Shown here in pieces: positions 8,481 to 20,653 of a stretch of DNA of 43,623 nucleotides (positions are counted from its first letter, which is position 1; each line of letters starts with the position of its first letter). This DNA comes from Parcubacteria group bacterium GW2011_GWC2_42_12 (lineage in GTDB: Bacteria > Patescibacteriota > Patescibacteriia > Patescibacteriales > GWC2-42-12). The stretch spans positions 1 to 43,623 of the forward strand of contig LCCP01000001.1 of the NCBI GenBank assembly GCA_000997945.1, read 5' to 3'. The translations under genes and the position numbers were made by a program. The notes below the pieces were generated by a model. The model was not told the origin of the DNA. It did not search any database and worked only from the letters and a program-made list of their open reading frames with translations.

Positions 8481-8636
8481 GCTGTCATTGCGAGGAGCGC
8501 CTTTAGCCCCGGGCTTGACCCGGGGGACGAAACAATCTCACGGACAAGAAGTTTAAGCTAAAATGGAAAATTTTGTTGCAATTCGCTATATGTGAGATTG
8601 CTTCGCTCCACTTCGTTTCGCTCGCAACGACAGAGC
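8481..8636. mobile_element. MITE/REP-like element (TCATTGCGAGGAG family)
   Basis: TGTCATTGCGAGGAG..CAATCTCAC / GTGAGATTGCTTCG..CTCGCAACGACA ends. Confidence 0.75.
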
Positions 8637-8643
8637 TGTATTA

Positions 8644-9348
8644 TTATTTATTTTCTTTATTCGCGCTCATGGCCCTGCCTTCTAGAATCGCCTCTTTTAC
8701 TAATTCCATTACCAGCTTAATGCCCTTGGTCGCGTCGTCGTTAGCCGGAATTATATATTTAACTCCGTCCGGATTAACATTAGTATCGCAAACCGCCACC
8801 ACCGGAATCTTTTTCTTGATGGCTTCGGTAAAAGCGGTTTTTTCTTTTTTAATGTCCCAGATGAAGATAACATCAGGAGTTTTTGTTAAACTTACCAAAC
8901 CGCCGACATTAGTTTCCAGCTTAGCAATCTCGCGGTCAAAATCCAGCCGTTCTTTTTTAGTGTATTTATCCAGCTTGCCGCTGCTCCTTTTTTCCACTAA
9001 ATCCTTGAATTTTTTAACTAGGTTTCTGATGACGGCAAAATTGGTTAAAAAGCCGCCCAGCCAGCGCTCGCTTACATACGGCATGTTTATCTCCATCGCG
9101 ATTTTCTTCAGCGCGTTCTTAACCTGCATCTTAGTGCCAACCAATAAGATTGACTTGCCTTCGCTGGCCTGCTTCTTTAAATATTCCAAAGCTAGAGCCA
9201 GCTTGGTTTGAGTTTTCCTTAAATCAACGATGTGGATGCCCTTTCTTGAACCAAAAATAAAAGGCTCCATTTTCGGGTGCCATTTTGAAGTGCGATGCCC
9301 AAAGTGCATACCGGCCTTAAGCATCTCTTCAATTGAAGGTGTTTTCAT
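8644..9348 (-). CDS. rpsB: 30S ribosomal protein S2
   Basis: MLKAGMHFGHRTSKWHPKM; RWLGGFLTNF. Confidence 0.95.
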   Translation of the reverse strand: MKTPSIEEMLKAGMHFGHRTSKWHPKMEPFIFGSRKGIHIVDLRKTQTKLALALEYLKKQASEGKSILLVGTKMQVKNALKKIAMEINMPYVSERWLGGFLTNFAVIRNLVKKFKDLVEKRSSGKLDKYTKKERLDFDREIAKLETNVGGLVSLTKTPDVIFIWDIKKEKTAFTEAIKKKIPVVAVCDTNVNPDGVKYIIPANDDATKGIKLVMELVKEAILEGRAMSANKENK

Positions 9349-9364
9349 AGTTTTTTTCCTTTTC

Positions 9365-9465
9365 TCCAGCCCCAGTTTTTGCGGAAAAAAATAAATTAAC
9401 TTCTATTTAAGCTGTTTGGACATTAATTTTTAGTTTATCGTTTTTCCACGAAAACTGGGGCTGGA
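9365..9465. repeat. Hairpin in rpsB leader (TCCAGCCCCAGTTTT arms)
   Basis: 15-bp perfect arms 9365-9379/9451-9465. Confidence 0.85.
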
Positions 9466-9740
9466 TTAGCCTCTACTTCAAATCGCCCCGTCCGCCAGCC
9501 GGCGGATGCGAGACAAGGAAATTTATGAAGTAATGAGAGATTAATAAATTATTTAAAATAGCTACATCAGCTATTAAAATAGATTATAACATTATTTTAA
9601 ATCTGTCAACTAAAATTTCTTAACCTGTTAGAAAATATTTTCTAACTGGGCTTGCCAAAAATTATTTCTTATGTTAATCTAAAATCTGTTGAATATAATA
9701 GCTTGAAAATTTCATTGAGGATTTTTCGTTCTTTTAGAAT

Positions 9741-9813
9741 GGCGCGCGAAATGGCTGAAACGCCGGATCCCTCTCTAACAAGCAGGTTTCGGGTTCAAAT
9801 CCCGACGCGCGTC
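9741..9813 (+). other. tRNA-like sequence (possible degenerate tRNA)
   Basis: Acceptor GGCGCGC/GCGCGTC pairs and T-arm TCGGGTTCAAATCCCGA is intact, but the anticodon arm and D loop are atypical. Confidence 0.4.
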
Positions 9814-9822
9814 GATCCTAAT

Positions 9823-10006
9823 TTTTGGGTAGTTTGGGATAATCCCGAAGGCAAACAAAGAAACCATCGCGACAGGTTAGCACGCGTTTGCCTCATGTGG
9901 CATGTAGTCATGTGGCTACCCAAAATTCAGCAACGGTGATTCGTGTGACATCCAACCGTTCTCGCCGAAAAAATCTAAAGAACGGAGCTTGCCAGTCTCA
10001 CCGTTG
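9823..10006. other. Structured intergenic region, candidate ncRNA
   Basis: Stems TTTTGGGTAG/CTACCCAAAA and CAACGGTGA/TCACCGTTG with nested CCGTTCT/AGAACGG. Confidence 0.35.
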
Positions 10007-10252
10007 CCTTAATTTCAGGCAAGAGTATTGATGTCGAACTGTCTGTCGTAGTAAACGGCGCTTGGCCGCCCGGGCATGTACGATGGATAACCGCCACTTG
10101 CTCTTGCCTGTTCCATTCGCGAGCGTTGAAAAGCAGACACTATGTCCTTAGGACAGGGTGCGCAACATGCGAGGACGAAGTAGTTTGATTCAGCGCTCGC
10201 CTCCTCTATAAAATTTTCAAGCCGAAAAATCGTAAAAATTATTTTATATTTT

Positions 10253-10543
10253 ATGAAGAAAGACCTCCATCCCAAATATTATTCGGAAGCCAAAGTAACT
10301 TGCGCCTGCGGTAACGCGTTCACCACCGGCTCAACCTTGCCGGAGCTTAAGGTAGAAATATGTTCAATCTGCCATCCCTTCTACACCGGCAAACAAAAGT
10401 TAATTGATAGCGCCCGCCGCGTGGAGAAATTTAAAGCCAAAGTTGAAGCCAAAGCCAAAACTAAAACTACCCATAAGAGCAAACGAGCCAAACTCGTGGC
10501 CAAAACCAAAGCTAAAGCAGATAGAAAAACCGAAAAAAAGTAG
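10253..10543 (+). CDS. rpmE: 50S ribosomal protein L31 with Lys/Ala-rich tail
   Basis: [42 protein letters not shown]. Confidence 0.95.
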   Translation: MKKDLHPKYYSEAKVTCACGNAFTTGSTLPELKVEICSICHPFYTGKQKLIDSARRVEKFKAKVEAKAKTKTTHKSKRAKLVAKTKAKADRKTEKK

Positions 10544-10548
10544 CCATT

Positions 10549-10617
10549 TAAAACGGTTATTCTTTTCGTTGTGCTATAATATGCTTATAGCATAGCCGGA
10601 GGAATAACCGTTTTTTA
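10549..10617 (+). terminator. Rho-independent terminator after rpmE
   Basis: AAACGGTTATTC...GAATAACCGTTTTTT. Confidence 0.75.
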
Positions 10618-10618
10618 A

Positions 10619-10762
10619 TGTCATTGCGAGGAGGAGCGACAGCGACGACGCGGCAATCTCTGGTTAAAAAGTACTAAAAATTTGAGCGGTAATAAAATTA
10701 TTAAAATATTTTGACCAGAGATTGCTTCGCCGTCTTGAGTACAAGGACGGCTCGCAATGACA
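10619..10762. mobile_element. MITE/REP-like element (TCATTGCGAGGAG family)
   Basis: TGTCATTGCGAGGAG...CTCGCAATGACA terminal inverted repeats. Confidence 0.8.
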
Positions 10763-10771
10763 ATGATAATT

Positions 10772-11806
10772 ATGTATTCGGCTATTAAACAAAAATTTAA
10801 AGATTTAGAGAACCGGCTAAGCGATGCGGCTGTAATCTCCGACCCGAAAAAGCTTAAAGAAATCTCCAGACAGTATAATGGGCTCAAAGAGATGATTGGG
10901 TTAATTTTAAAATTGGAAAAAAAACAGATCCAACTAAGCCAAAATGAAGAAATGATTAAATATGAGTCCGACATCGAGCTAGTAAAAATTGCCAAAGAGG
11001 AAATTCTAGGATTAAAACGGCAAAGCGAAGAATTAACCAATCAAATTGAAGCCGAACTCCACCCGGCCGACCCGAATGATAAAAAGAACGTCATTATGGA
11101 AATTAGGGCGGGCGCGGGCGGCGATGAATCGGCTCTATTCGCCGCCGAACTATTCCGGCTGTACTCAAGATTCGCCGAACGGCAGGGCGCCAAACTGGAA
11201 ATCCTCTCAACCAACCGCATCGGCATCGGCGGCTACAAAGAAATTATTTTCTCCATCGCCGGCCAGCATATCTATGGCGACCTGAAATATGAAGCCGGCA
11301 CGCACCGCGTGCAAAGAGTGCCGGAAACGGAAAAAGCCGGCCGCGTCCATACTAGCGCCGTAACCGTCGCGGTCATGCCCGAAGCCGAAGAAGTTGATCT
11401 GGAAATAAAACCGCCAGACATTAAAATTGACACTTTTTGCTCTTCCGGGCCGGGCGGACAAAGCGTTAATACGACTTATTCGGCTGTCAGAATCACCCAT
11501 CTGCCAACTAATTTAGTCGTTACCTGCCAAGACGAAAAATCACAGCATCAAAACCGTGAACAAGCCCTGCAAATCTTACGTTCTCGGCTCTTAGCCAAAA
11601 TGGAGGCAGAGAAACGCGCCAAGGAATCGGCCGAAAGAAAACAACAAATCGGTACGGGCGATCGCAGCGAAAAAATTCGCACTTATAATTTCCCCCAGGA
11701 TCGCTTTACCGATCATCGCCTGAAACAGAATTGGCACGGCCTCAGGAGGATTATGGACGGCGATATTGGGGAAATTATTAAAGCGCTTAAAAAAGTGACG
11801 AAATAA
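10772..11806 (+). CDS. prfA: Peptide chain release factor 1
   Basis: GGQ motif [23 protein letters not shown]; followed by prmC. ORF from 10757; start probably MYSAIKQ. Confidence 0.9.
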   Translation: MYSAIKQKFKDLENRLSDAAVISDPKKLKEISRQYNGLKEMIGLILKLEKKQIQLSQNEEMIKYESDIELVKIAKEEILGLKRQSEELTNQIEAELHPADPNDKKNVIMEIRAGAGGDESALFAAELFRLYSRFAERQGAKLEILSTNRIGIGGYKEIIFSIAGQHIYGDLKYEAGTHRVQRVPETEKAGRVHTSAVTVAVMPEAEEVDLEIKPPDIKIDTFCSSGPGGQSVNTTYSAVRITHLPTNLVVTCQDEKSQHQNREQALQILRSRLLAKMEAEKRAKESAERKQQIGTGDRSEKIRTYNFPQDRFTDHRLKQNWHGLRRIMDGDIGEIIKALKKVTK

Positions 11807-11928
11807 TCAAATAAAGTTAAAAGTGTAAATATCAAAATGTAAAATGACAGTGTAAAATTAAAAGTTAAAATAATTTTACATTTTTAATTGTCATTTTTAT
11901 TTTTGCATTTTTCATTTTCAATTATTCC

Positions 11929-12903
11929 ATGACTATATCAGAATCTCTTAAGTTGGCCTCAAGCCAATTAAAGACAGGCCACATTAATAATCCGCATCTT
12001 GAGGCGGAAATTTTATTATCCGCTGTTTTAAAGAAGCCGCGCGAATTTATTCTGGCTCATGGAGAAGTACTACTGTCAAAAAAACAAATCACCAAATACC
12101 AGCGACTGCTTAAAAGACGGTTCGAGAGCGAGCCGATCGCTTATCTAATCAAACATAAAGAATTCTACGGACTGGATTTTATAGTCAACAAAAATGTCTT
12201 AATCCCCCGCCCGGAAACGGAATTACTGGTGGAAGAAACATTAAAGCTCATAACTCGTAGCTCGTCAACCTCGGCAAGCCGAAGGCCCGCTTCGACGCGT
12301 CGAAAACGAGGCGAGCGAGACGGGCAACCAGCAACTCTAATTGATGTCGGTACTGGTTCAGGTTGTATTATCATTACTCTGGCGAAATTATTGGGTCAAG
12401 AATTAAGAATTATGAATCATGAATTATGGGGAATTGATATTTCGGCTAAAGCTTTAGCCGCGGCTAAACAAAACGCCAAAATCCACGGAGTCGGCAAAAA
12501 AATAAAATTCCTCAAAGGCAATTTACTAAAACCAATTATTGATAATTCAAAATTCGTAATTAGTAATTCTAAATTCGTAATTCTGGCTAACCTGCCTTAT
12601 GGCTGGCCGGCCTGGAAAAATAATTACTCCCTGAATACTATCGGCTTGAAATTTGAACCTAAAATCGCGCTGTTTACTAATAAGCAAGGACTGGGGCTTT
12701 ATGAAAAATTATTTCGACAAATTAAGGGGTTGCGAGCCGCGAGTTGCAAGTTACGAGATATCCGCGTCTTATGCGAATTCGATCCGCGGCAAACCACGGC
12801 CATCAAACGACTTATCCAACGCGAACTACCTGAAGCTTGCTTGCAAATAAAAAAAGACCTGGCCGGTCTTAATCGTCTAGCAATTATAACTTTATCTTGC
12901 TAA
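11929..12903 (+). CDS. prmC: Release factor glutamine methyltransferase
   Basis: IPRPETELLVEE; DVGTGSGCI; ANLPYG (NPPY-like). Confidence 0.9.
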   Translation: MTISESLKLASSQLKTGHINNPHLEAEILLSAVLKKPREFILAHGEVLLSKKQITKYQRLLKRRFESEPIAYLIKHKEFYGLDFIVNKNVLIPRPETELLVEETLKLITRSSSTSASRRPASTRRKRGERDGQPATLIDVGTGSGCIIITLAKLLGQELRIMNHELWGIDISAKALAAAKQNAKIHGVGKKIKFLKGNLLKPIIDNSKFVISNSKFVILANLPYGWPAWKNNYSLNTIGLKFEPKIALFTNKQGLGLYEKLFRQIKGLRAASCKLRDIRVLCEFDPRQTTAIKRLIQRELPEACLQIKKDLAGLNRLAIITLSC

Positions 12904-12934
12904 TGAACGGATAACGTTAAATCCGGCTTATCGC

Positions 12935-13414
12935 CTATTGAGTTGTGGTATTAATTCCGGCAGTGCCAGCTTTGGAGGTTGATTCTAGAAAGTAGCTGAT
13001 TTTATATTGAGTAGTATCGTTGGAAAAATAAAAATAACAAAAATTCGTCTGACCAGCGGTAACTACGCCATTAGCATCATGCGCTGGCTCCATCGCTGGC
13101 CAAAGCGGATCTACCGGTATGTTCACCAACACGCCATCGTCCAATAATGCTTTTCCCACATAAACAGTACTATCATCGGCTGTTAAACACTCGCCGGAGA
13201 TTGACAGCGGATAACCGGTTGGAGAATCATTCAAATACATCACCAGGGCTTTCTTGATGGTATTAATATCCTGCGCCCTAACCGCGTCTCTGGCGCCCAT
13301 TCTGGCGCCGTTGAAAGCTACTACGGCCAAAGTTGACAATAAACCGATAACCGCGATAACTACTAACAACTCAATCAAAGTGAAGCCCTTAACCCTGATT
13401 AATAACTTATTCAT
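12935..13414 (-). CDS. Type IV pilin/pseudopilin-like protein
   Basis: Prepilin motif KGFTLIELLVVIAVIGLLSTLAVVA. Confidence 0.9.
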   Translation of the reverse strand: MNKLLIRVKGFTLIELLVVIAVIGLLSTLAVVAFNGARMGARDAVRAQDINTIKKALVMYLNDSPTGYPLSISGECLTADDSTVYVGKALLDDGVLVNIPVDPLWPAMEPAHDANGVVTAGQTNFCYFYFSNDTTQYKISYFLESTSKAGTAGINTTTQ

Positions 13415-13520
13415 ATTATTGTTGATTACGCCCCTAAATTACAGTTTCCCTGGGGTAATTTTAATAACCTGTCATTATTATACCAGTTTTAAAATTATAG
13501 TAAAAGGGCCGGCTAATTAT

Positions 13521-13560
13521 AATAAAAAGTCGCTCTGAATTCAGAACGACTTTTTATTAT
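13521..13560. terminator. Bidirectional terminator hairpin
   Basis: AATAAAAAGTCGCTCTGAATTCAGAACGACTTTTTATT. Confidence 0.75.
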
Positions 13561-13578
13561 ATCAAGTCGGCGATAAAG

Positions 13579-14274
13579 TTATTTCTTTGCTTCCGCGGGT
13601 TTAGCCGGCTTATCTCCTGGTTTGGCTTCTTTCTTAACTTCTGGCTCTTGGCCCTCGGCTACTGGCGCGCCTTCGGCCGGCGCGGCTTCAACCGGCTTCG
13701 GCGCTTCCACTTCAACCTTAGTTTCAACCACGCCAATCACGGCTTCGTTAGTCGCGCTGGCCAATTCTACGCCTTGAGGCAGGATTAAATCATGCAATCT
13801 GATAAATTGATCAAAATTTTCTAATTTAGAAATATCAGCTTCAATGTGGCTGACCAAGTCTCCGGGCAAGCAGCTAACTTTAACCATATCCATATTCTTC
13901 ACCAAGGTTCCGCCCAAATCCTTCACCGCCTTGGCTTCGCCGACAAAATGCAAAGGAATTTCCGCGGAAATCTTCTTGGTCATATCCACCCGATAGAAAT
14001 CAATATGGATAATATTATCAGTCAAACCGTCTCGCTGAATGTCTTTAACAATAACTTTAACCTCAGGATCGCTGCCAATCGACAAATCAACCAGGTTAAA
14101 CTCGCCGGCTATGCGGAAAGCTTTGGCAAAATCGTGTTTTTTCACTTTGATGCTCTTATTGACCGCGCCGGAACCATAAATAACCGCCGGAATAAAACCG
14201 CTCTCTCTAACGGCCTTGGGCTTACCATTAGTTTGATTGCGCGGTTCGGCTTTCAATTGTACTTTAGTTTTCAT
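13579..14274 (-). CDS. rplY: 50S ribosomal protein L25/TL5 (CTC)
   Basis: L25 N-domain (GFIPAVIYGSG..IHIDFYRVDMTKKI) plus acidic/Pro-Ala tail. Confidence 0.9.
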   Translation of the reverse strand: MKTKVQLKAEPRNQTNGKPKAVRESGFIPAVIYGSGAVNKSIKVKKHDFAKAFRIAGEFNLVDLSIGSDPEVKVIVKDIQRDGLTDNIIHIDFYRVDMTKKISAEIPLHFVGEAKAVKDLGGTLVKNMDMVKVSCLPGDLVSHIEADISKLENFDQFIRLHDLILPQGVELASATNEAVIGVVETKVEVEAPKPVEAAPAEGAPVAEGQEPEVKKEAKPGDKPAKPAEAKK

Positions 14275-14286
14275 GCAATTGTCTTA

Positions 14287-15396
14287 TTAATAATTTATTT
14301 TTGATCTAATAGCTATGCTTTCTATAACGCCGACTAACATCAAACTGGAAACCAGGCCGCTGCCGCCATAACTTAAGAAAGGCAAAGAAATTCCCACAAC
14401 CGGCAAGATGCCCAGGTTCATACCAATATTAATAAACATTTCAATAAAAATCAAGCTCAGGGAGCCCAAAATAAAAAAAATGCCAAAGTCATTATTAACT
14501 CTTTTTAGGTGATAGAGGCAGCGATAAAAAAATATACCAAAAAACAATAAAATTAGCAAGACCCCGGAAAACCCGAGCTCTTCGGCCACCACGGCGAAAA
14601 TAAAATCCGTCTGGGCTTCGGGCAGAAATTTCAACTGTGATTGCGAGCCAAAACCCAAACCGCGGCCGATTAAACCGCCGGCGCCAACGGCAATAATCGC
14701 CTGCGAGACATTATAGCCTTGATTCAAAGGATTAAAGGAAGGATTTAGAAAAGTCACGATTCGCTCTTTTTGATAATCCTGCAAGGCGAAATACCAGGCG
14801 CCGGAAAAAACTACAGCCAGAATCAAGCCGATAATCAAAAAATATTTTCTGTTAAAACCGATTAAAACAATCAGGGACAGCCAGGTTAAAAATAAAATAA
14901 AAGCCGAGCCGAAATCGGGTTGAGCTAAGACTAAAATGATGAACAATAAAACGCCGCTACCGGAAATCAACAAGCGCTTGAATTCTTCGGTTTTAGGCGA
15001 AGCCGAGGAAAAATATTTTGCCAAAAACAAAACTAAAATAAATTTTATGAATTCCACCGGCTGAAGATTAAAACCGGCCAAACTATACCAACCCTTAGTG
15101 CCGCGGATAGTTTGCCCAAAAAATAAAACCCCAATTAATAAAACCAGTCCCAAAACATAAAGATGCTTGCTATAGCTTCTTAAGCTATGATAATCCGAAC
15201 CGGCTAATAAAAAAAGCAGTATCACGCCTAAAATAACAAAAACAATCTGTTTCTTAAAATTTAATAAATCCAGTTGTGAGCTGCCAAGCGCCACGCTATA
15301 AATTTCCGCCAAACCGAAACAAACCAATAGAATAACAGCGGTAAAAAGAATCCAATCAAAATTTTTGAAGTAGAGTATTAGCTTGTTGAACATCAA
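14287..15396 (-). CDS. rodA: Rod-shape-determining protein RodA (SEDS family)
   Basis: GTKGWYSLAGFNLQPVEFIK; PEAQTDFIFAVVAEELGF; LPFLSYGGSGLVSS. Confidence 0.93.
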   Translation of the reverse strand: MMFNKLILYFKNFDWILFTAVILLVCFGLAEIYSVALGSSQLDLLNFKKQIVFVILGVILLFLLAGSDYHSLRSYSKHLYVLGLVLLIGVLFFGQTIRGTKGWYSLAGFNLQPVEFIKFILVLFLAKYFSSASPKTEEFKRLLISGSGVLLFIILVLAQPDFGSAFILFLTWLSLIVLIGFNRKYFLIIGLILAVVFSGAWYFALQDYQKERIVTFLNPSFNPLNQGYNVSQAIIAVGAGGLIGRGLGFGSQSQLKFLPEAQTDFIFAVVAEELGFSGVLLILLFFGIFFYRCLYHLKRVNNDFGIFFILGSLSLIFIEMFINIGMNLGILPVVGISLPFLSYGGSGLVSSLMLVGVIESIAIRSKINY

Positions 15397-15409
15397 TCTA
15401 AATTACCAA

Positions 15410-15512
15410 TGACAAATGTCAAATCAATGTCAAATGACAAATTTTAAATATGCTTTTGACATTTAGGTTTGAAATTCTATTTGTCATTAGAAATTGGTCA
15501 TTTGTCATTTTA
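15410..15512. repeat. Degenerate ATGACAAATGTCAAAT hairpin repeat
   Basis: Inverted ATGACAAATGTC / GACATTT..TTTGTCAT words. Confidence 0.6.
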
Positions 15513-15514
15513 AG

Positions 15515-16483
15515 TTACTTCTCCTGCCCGACTCCGCCTTCATACTTAATGTAAATATCATCTTTCATGATATTAATCTCCGGAACTATTTCCACTCTAT
15601 CAACCTGGCCGATATCGCCAGGCCAGCTCAATTCCACAAATCTTTTCTGTCCGGACATGAAATCATTTAAAATATAATGGTTGATATTGGCCAGTTCTCC
15701 GCTCCTGAAAAGCAAAATAGTAAAACCGGTTTCCCAAAAATTAAAAGCCGTATTATTAATCGCGTTAAAACTCAACTGATTTAAATTTAATTTCTCGGAC
15801 AAGGGGCTCAAGCCGGCCGGCGTAAATTTTATATCGGCGCTAGAAATAGCCAAATGTTTTTTATAGTAATCATGCCAATCCGGAATTTTATGCGGACTAA
15901 TCCTCTGCCACTTAATATTTTCCATCACTAGCGCCGCGGACGGCGGCGGGGAGTCAAAATCCTGGGCCAGGGCAAAAAGATATTTCGGTTCCAGGGGCAA
16001 AATATAACTATGTTTTTTCTCCGTTTGACGCCCTTCGGCTATAAAATAGTAATCAAATTCCACCCACCAGGCCGGATTGTCATTCCTAATTTGGGCGTAA
16101 AGATCATATTTTTTATCAGTTGATCTAAGAACTCCGACCGGGCTAACAACCAATTCTCTAGCGCTAATCTGCAAAATATAATTATGTCCAATATTATTAA
16201 TTTCCACCAATTGCTTGGCCAACAACTGATCTTCGGCCATGCCGCGGGCAAGGTAATAGGCAAAGCCGTAAATAGTATAAGTCCAAGAAACCGCGGCCGT
16301 TAAAATCAAAAAACCGTATAAAATCCTTCTTAATAATTGCTTATGTTCAACATACCATAAGCCGGCTTCCAATTGCTTAGTCGTAATGCCTTCTGGCCCG
16401 GTATAATTTCTAGTTGCGGCCTCTAATTTATTTCCTCTGTCTTTTTCTCCGCCGGCTGGCTGATTATTTTGCATGTTATTCAT
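15515..16483 (-). CDS. Hypothetical membrane-anchored protein
   Basis: 322 aa, one N-terminal TM segment. Confidence 0.7.
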   Translation of the reverse strand: MNNMQNNQPAGGEKDRGNKLEAATRNYTGPEGITTKQLEAGLWYVEHKQLLRRILYGFLILTAAVSWTYTIYGFAYYLARGMAEDQLLAKQLVEINNIGHNYILQISARELVVSPVGVLRSTDKKYDLYAQIRNDNPAWWVEFDYYFIAEGRQTEKKHSYILPLEPKYLFALAQDFDSPPPSAALVMENIKWQRISPHKIPDWHDYYKKHLAISSADIKFTPAGLSPLSEKLNLNQLSFNAINNTAFNFWETGFTILLFRSGELANINHYILNDFMSGQKRFVELSWPGDIGQVDRVEIVPEINIMKDDIYIKYEGGVGQEK

Positions 16484-16630
16484 GCCTTTATTTTAACATA
16501 AACAAACCTTTTACACCAAATTGCGTTAAATATTTATCTATTTCCCCTCTTGTCAGTTACCCTTTTTTTTGCTAAAATTAAGGTATGAAAATAAGCCCAA
16601 AATGTCGGCTTGATTTTTATGTTTAAGTAG

Positions 16631-18754
<2,124 letters not shown>

Positions 18755-18762
18755 TTTTTACA

Positions 18763-18800
18763 CATAAAAAACAGCCCCAATTTGTGGAGCCGTCTTTTTA
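18763..18800. terminator. Terminator between convergent gyrB and thrS
   Basis: AAAAAACAGCCCCAATTTGTGGAGCCGTCTTTTTA. Confidence 0.6.
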
Positions 18801-18808
18801 TTTTAAAT

Positions 18809-20632
18809 CTACTTTCTAGTCTTTATCTTATCCGTCACTTCTGCAATAAATTCTTTCTTACCAATTTCACGCGTTTGCTTCTCTCCCCTATCTCTAACCG
18901 CTAACTTAGCTTGTCCTGAGCCTGCCGAAGGGTCAGAGTTCATCTCCCGATCGCCGACCACTAGCATATACGGCACTTTCTCGCCCACGGCTTTTCTAAT
19001 TTTATTGCCCACGGTTTCGTCCGTCTCGTCAACTTCCACTCTGATATTATTCTCTTTAAACTCAGCCGAGAGCTTACGACAGAATTTCACGTGAGTCGCG
19101 CCCACGGAAACTATTTTCACTTGCACTGGCGCGAGCCAAACCGGAAACGCGCCGGCATAATGTTCAATGAGAAATGCCATGGTTCTTTCAAAGCAGCCGA
19201 TAGAAGAGCGATGGATAACAATCGGCTCATTTTCTTTTCCGTCTCTATCAACATACTTCATAGCAAATCTTTTTGGCATAACAAAATCATATTGCACGGT
19301 AAAAGCGGTCTCTTCCTGGCCGTTTATTTTCTTCATCTGCACATCAATTTTCGGCCCGTAAAAGGCCGCTTCTCCCTCGGCTTCAAAATAAGGCGCCCCG
19401 ATTTTTTTCAAAGTATTTCTTAAAACACCTTCGGCGTTGTCCCAGGCCACGTCATCTTTATAATATTTTTTATCATCATGCCTATCCCCTAAAGACAGCC
19501 GATAGCGATAATCTTTAATCTTCTCTAGACCGAATATTTTATTGGAATAATCTATCAAATCTAAAACATTTTTTATTTCAGTTTCGGCCTGGTCTTTAGC
19601 GCAAATAATATGAGCATCGGCCAGGCAAAACATTCTTACGCGCGTCAGACCGGACAGTTCCCCGCTTTTTTCATACCTAAACTGAGGTGAAATTTCGGCT
19701 AGCCGTACCGGCAATTCTTTATAGCTTCTGGGTCGGGAATTATAAAGTTCAAAATGATGAGGGCAGGTCATCGGCCTTAAAATCAATTCTTCTTCGTCCA
19801 CTTTCATGATCGGATACATCGTATCTTTATAATAAGGATAGTGGCCGGATTTTTTAAATAATTCCACTTTGGCGAGTGATGGTGTTATCACATGCTGGTA
19901 ACCTCTTTTAGTTTCTTCTTCTAAAACATATTTTTCCAACTCTTTTCTAATTACCGTGCCTTTGGGCGTGAGCAAGGGCAATCCCTTGCCGACAATTTCT
20001 GAAAAAACAAATAAATCCAGGTCTTTGCCTAATTTTCTATGATCCCGCTTCTCGGCTTCGGCCATCATTTTCACGTAATTCTCCAACTCTTGTATGGTTA
20101 AAAACGCCAAGCCATAAATCCTTACGAGCATTTTATTTTTCTCGCTGCCGCGCCAATAAGCGCCGGCCAGCTTATCCAGTTTCCAACTGCCATTTTGCAC
20201 TTGGCCGCTTGATTTTAGATGCGGACCGCGGCATAAATCTTCAAACTCGCCTAATTTATAATAACTCACTACTTTTTCTCCCTCTTTTTTCAAATCTTTC
20301 ACCAGCTCCAGTTTGTAAGCTTGTCCGCTCTTTTTCTCACGCGCCAAAGCTTTAGCTACCGGCAATTCAAATCTTTCAAACGGCAGATTGGCTTTAATAA
20401 TTTTCTTCATCTCTTCCTCAATCCTCGCCAGATCGTTTTCACTAATTCGTTCTGTTCGTTCTTTATTCGCTTTCTTCGTGTTTTCTTCAAAGTCCAAATC
20501 ATAGTAAAAACCATTGTCCACGGCCGGGCCGATAGCGAATTTCACTTTCGGAAACAATTTTAAAACCGCCGCGGCCAGGACGTGCGACAAAGAATGCCGC
20601 GTCATTTCTAATTTGTCATTTTTTTCTGGCAT
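18809..20632 (-). CDS. thrS: Threonyl-tRNA synthetase, no N-terminal TGS domain
   Basis: RHSLSHVLA editing motif; MTCPHHFELY; RLAEISPQFRYEKSGELSGLTRVR. Confidence 0.95.
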   Translation of the reverse strand: MPEKNDKLEMTRHSLSHVLAAAVLKLFPKVKFAIGPAVDNGFYYDLDFEENTKKANKERTERISENDLARIEEEMKKIIKANLPFERFELPVAKALAREKKSGQAYKLELVKDLKKEGEKVVSYYKLGEFEDLCRGPHLKSSGQVQNGSWKLDKLAGAYWRGSEKNKMLVRIYGLAFLTIQELENYVKMMAEAEKRDHRKLGKDLDLFVFSEIVGKGLPLLTPKGTVIRKELEKYVLEEETKRGYQHVITPSLAKVELFKKSGHYPYYKDTMYPIMKVDEEELILRPMTCPHHFELYNSRPRSYKELPVRLAEISPQFRYEKSGELSGLTRVRMFCLADAHIICAKDQAETEIKNVLDLIDYSNKIFGLEKIKDYRYRLSLGDRHDDKKYYKDDVAWDNAEGVLRNTLKKIGAPYFEAEGEAAFYGPKIDVQMKKINGQEETAFTVQYDFVMPKRFAMKYVDRDGKENEPIVIHRSSIGCFERTMAFLIEHYAGAFPVWLAPVQVKIVSVGATHVKFCRKLSAEFKENNIRVEVDETDETVGNKIRKAVGEKVPYMLVVGDREMNSDPSAGSGQAKLAVRDRGEKQTREIGKKEFIAEVTDKIKTRK

Positions 20633-20653
20633 ATGTTTTATTTATCCTCGCGC

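Noticed and set aside
9652-9939. Plus-strand 95-aa ORF over the tRNA-like region
   Set aside because: Runs through tRNA-like and stem-forming sequence; composition not protein-like.
10621-11040. Minus-strand 139-aa ORF
   Set aside because: Antisense to a MITE-like element and the start of prfA; no recognisable protein features.
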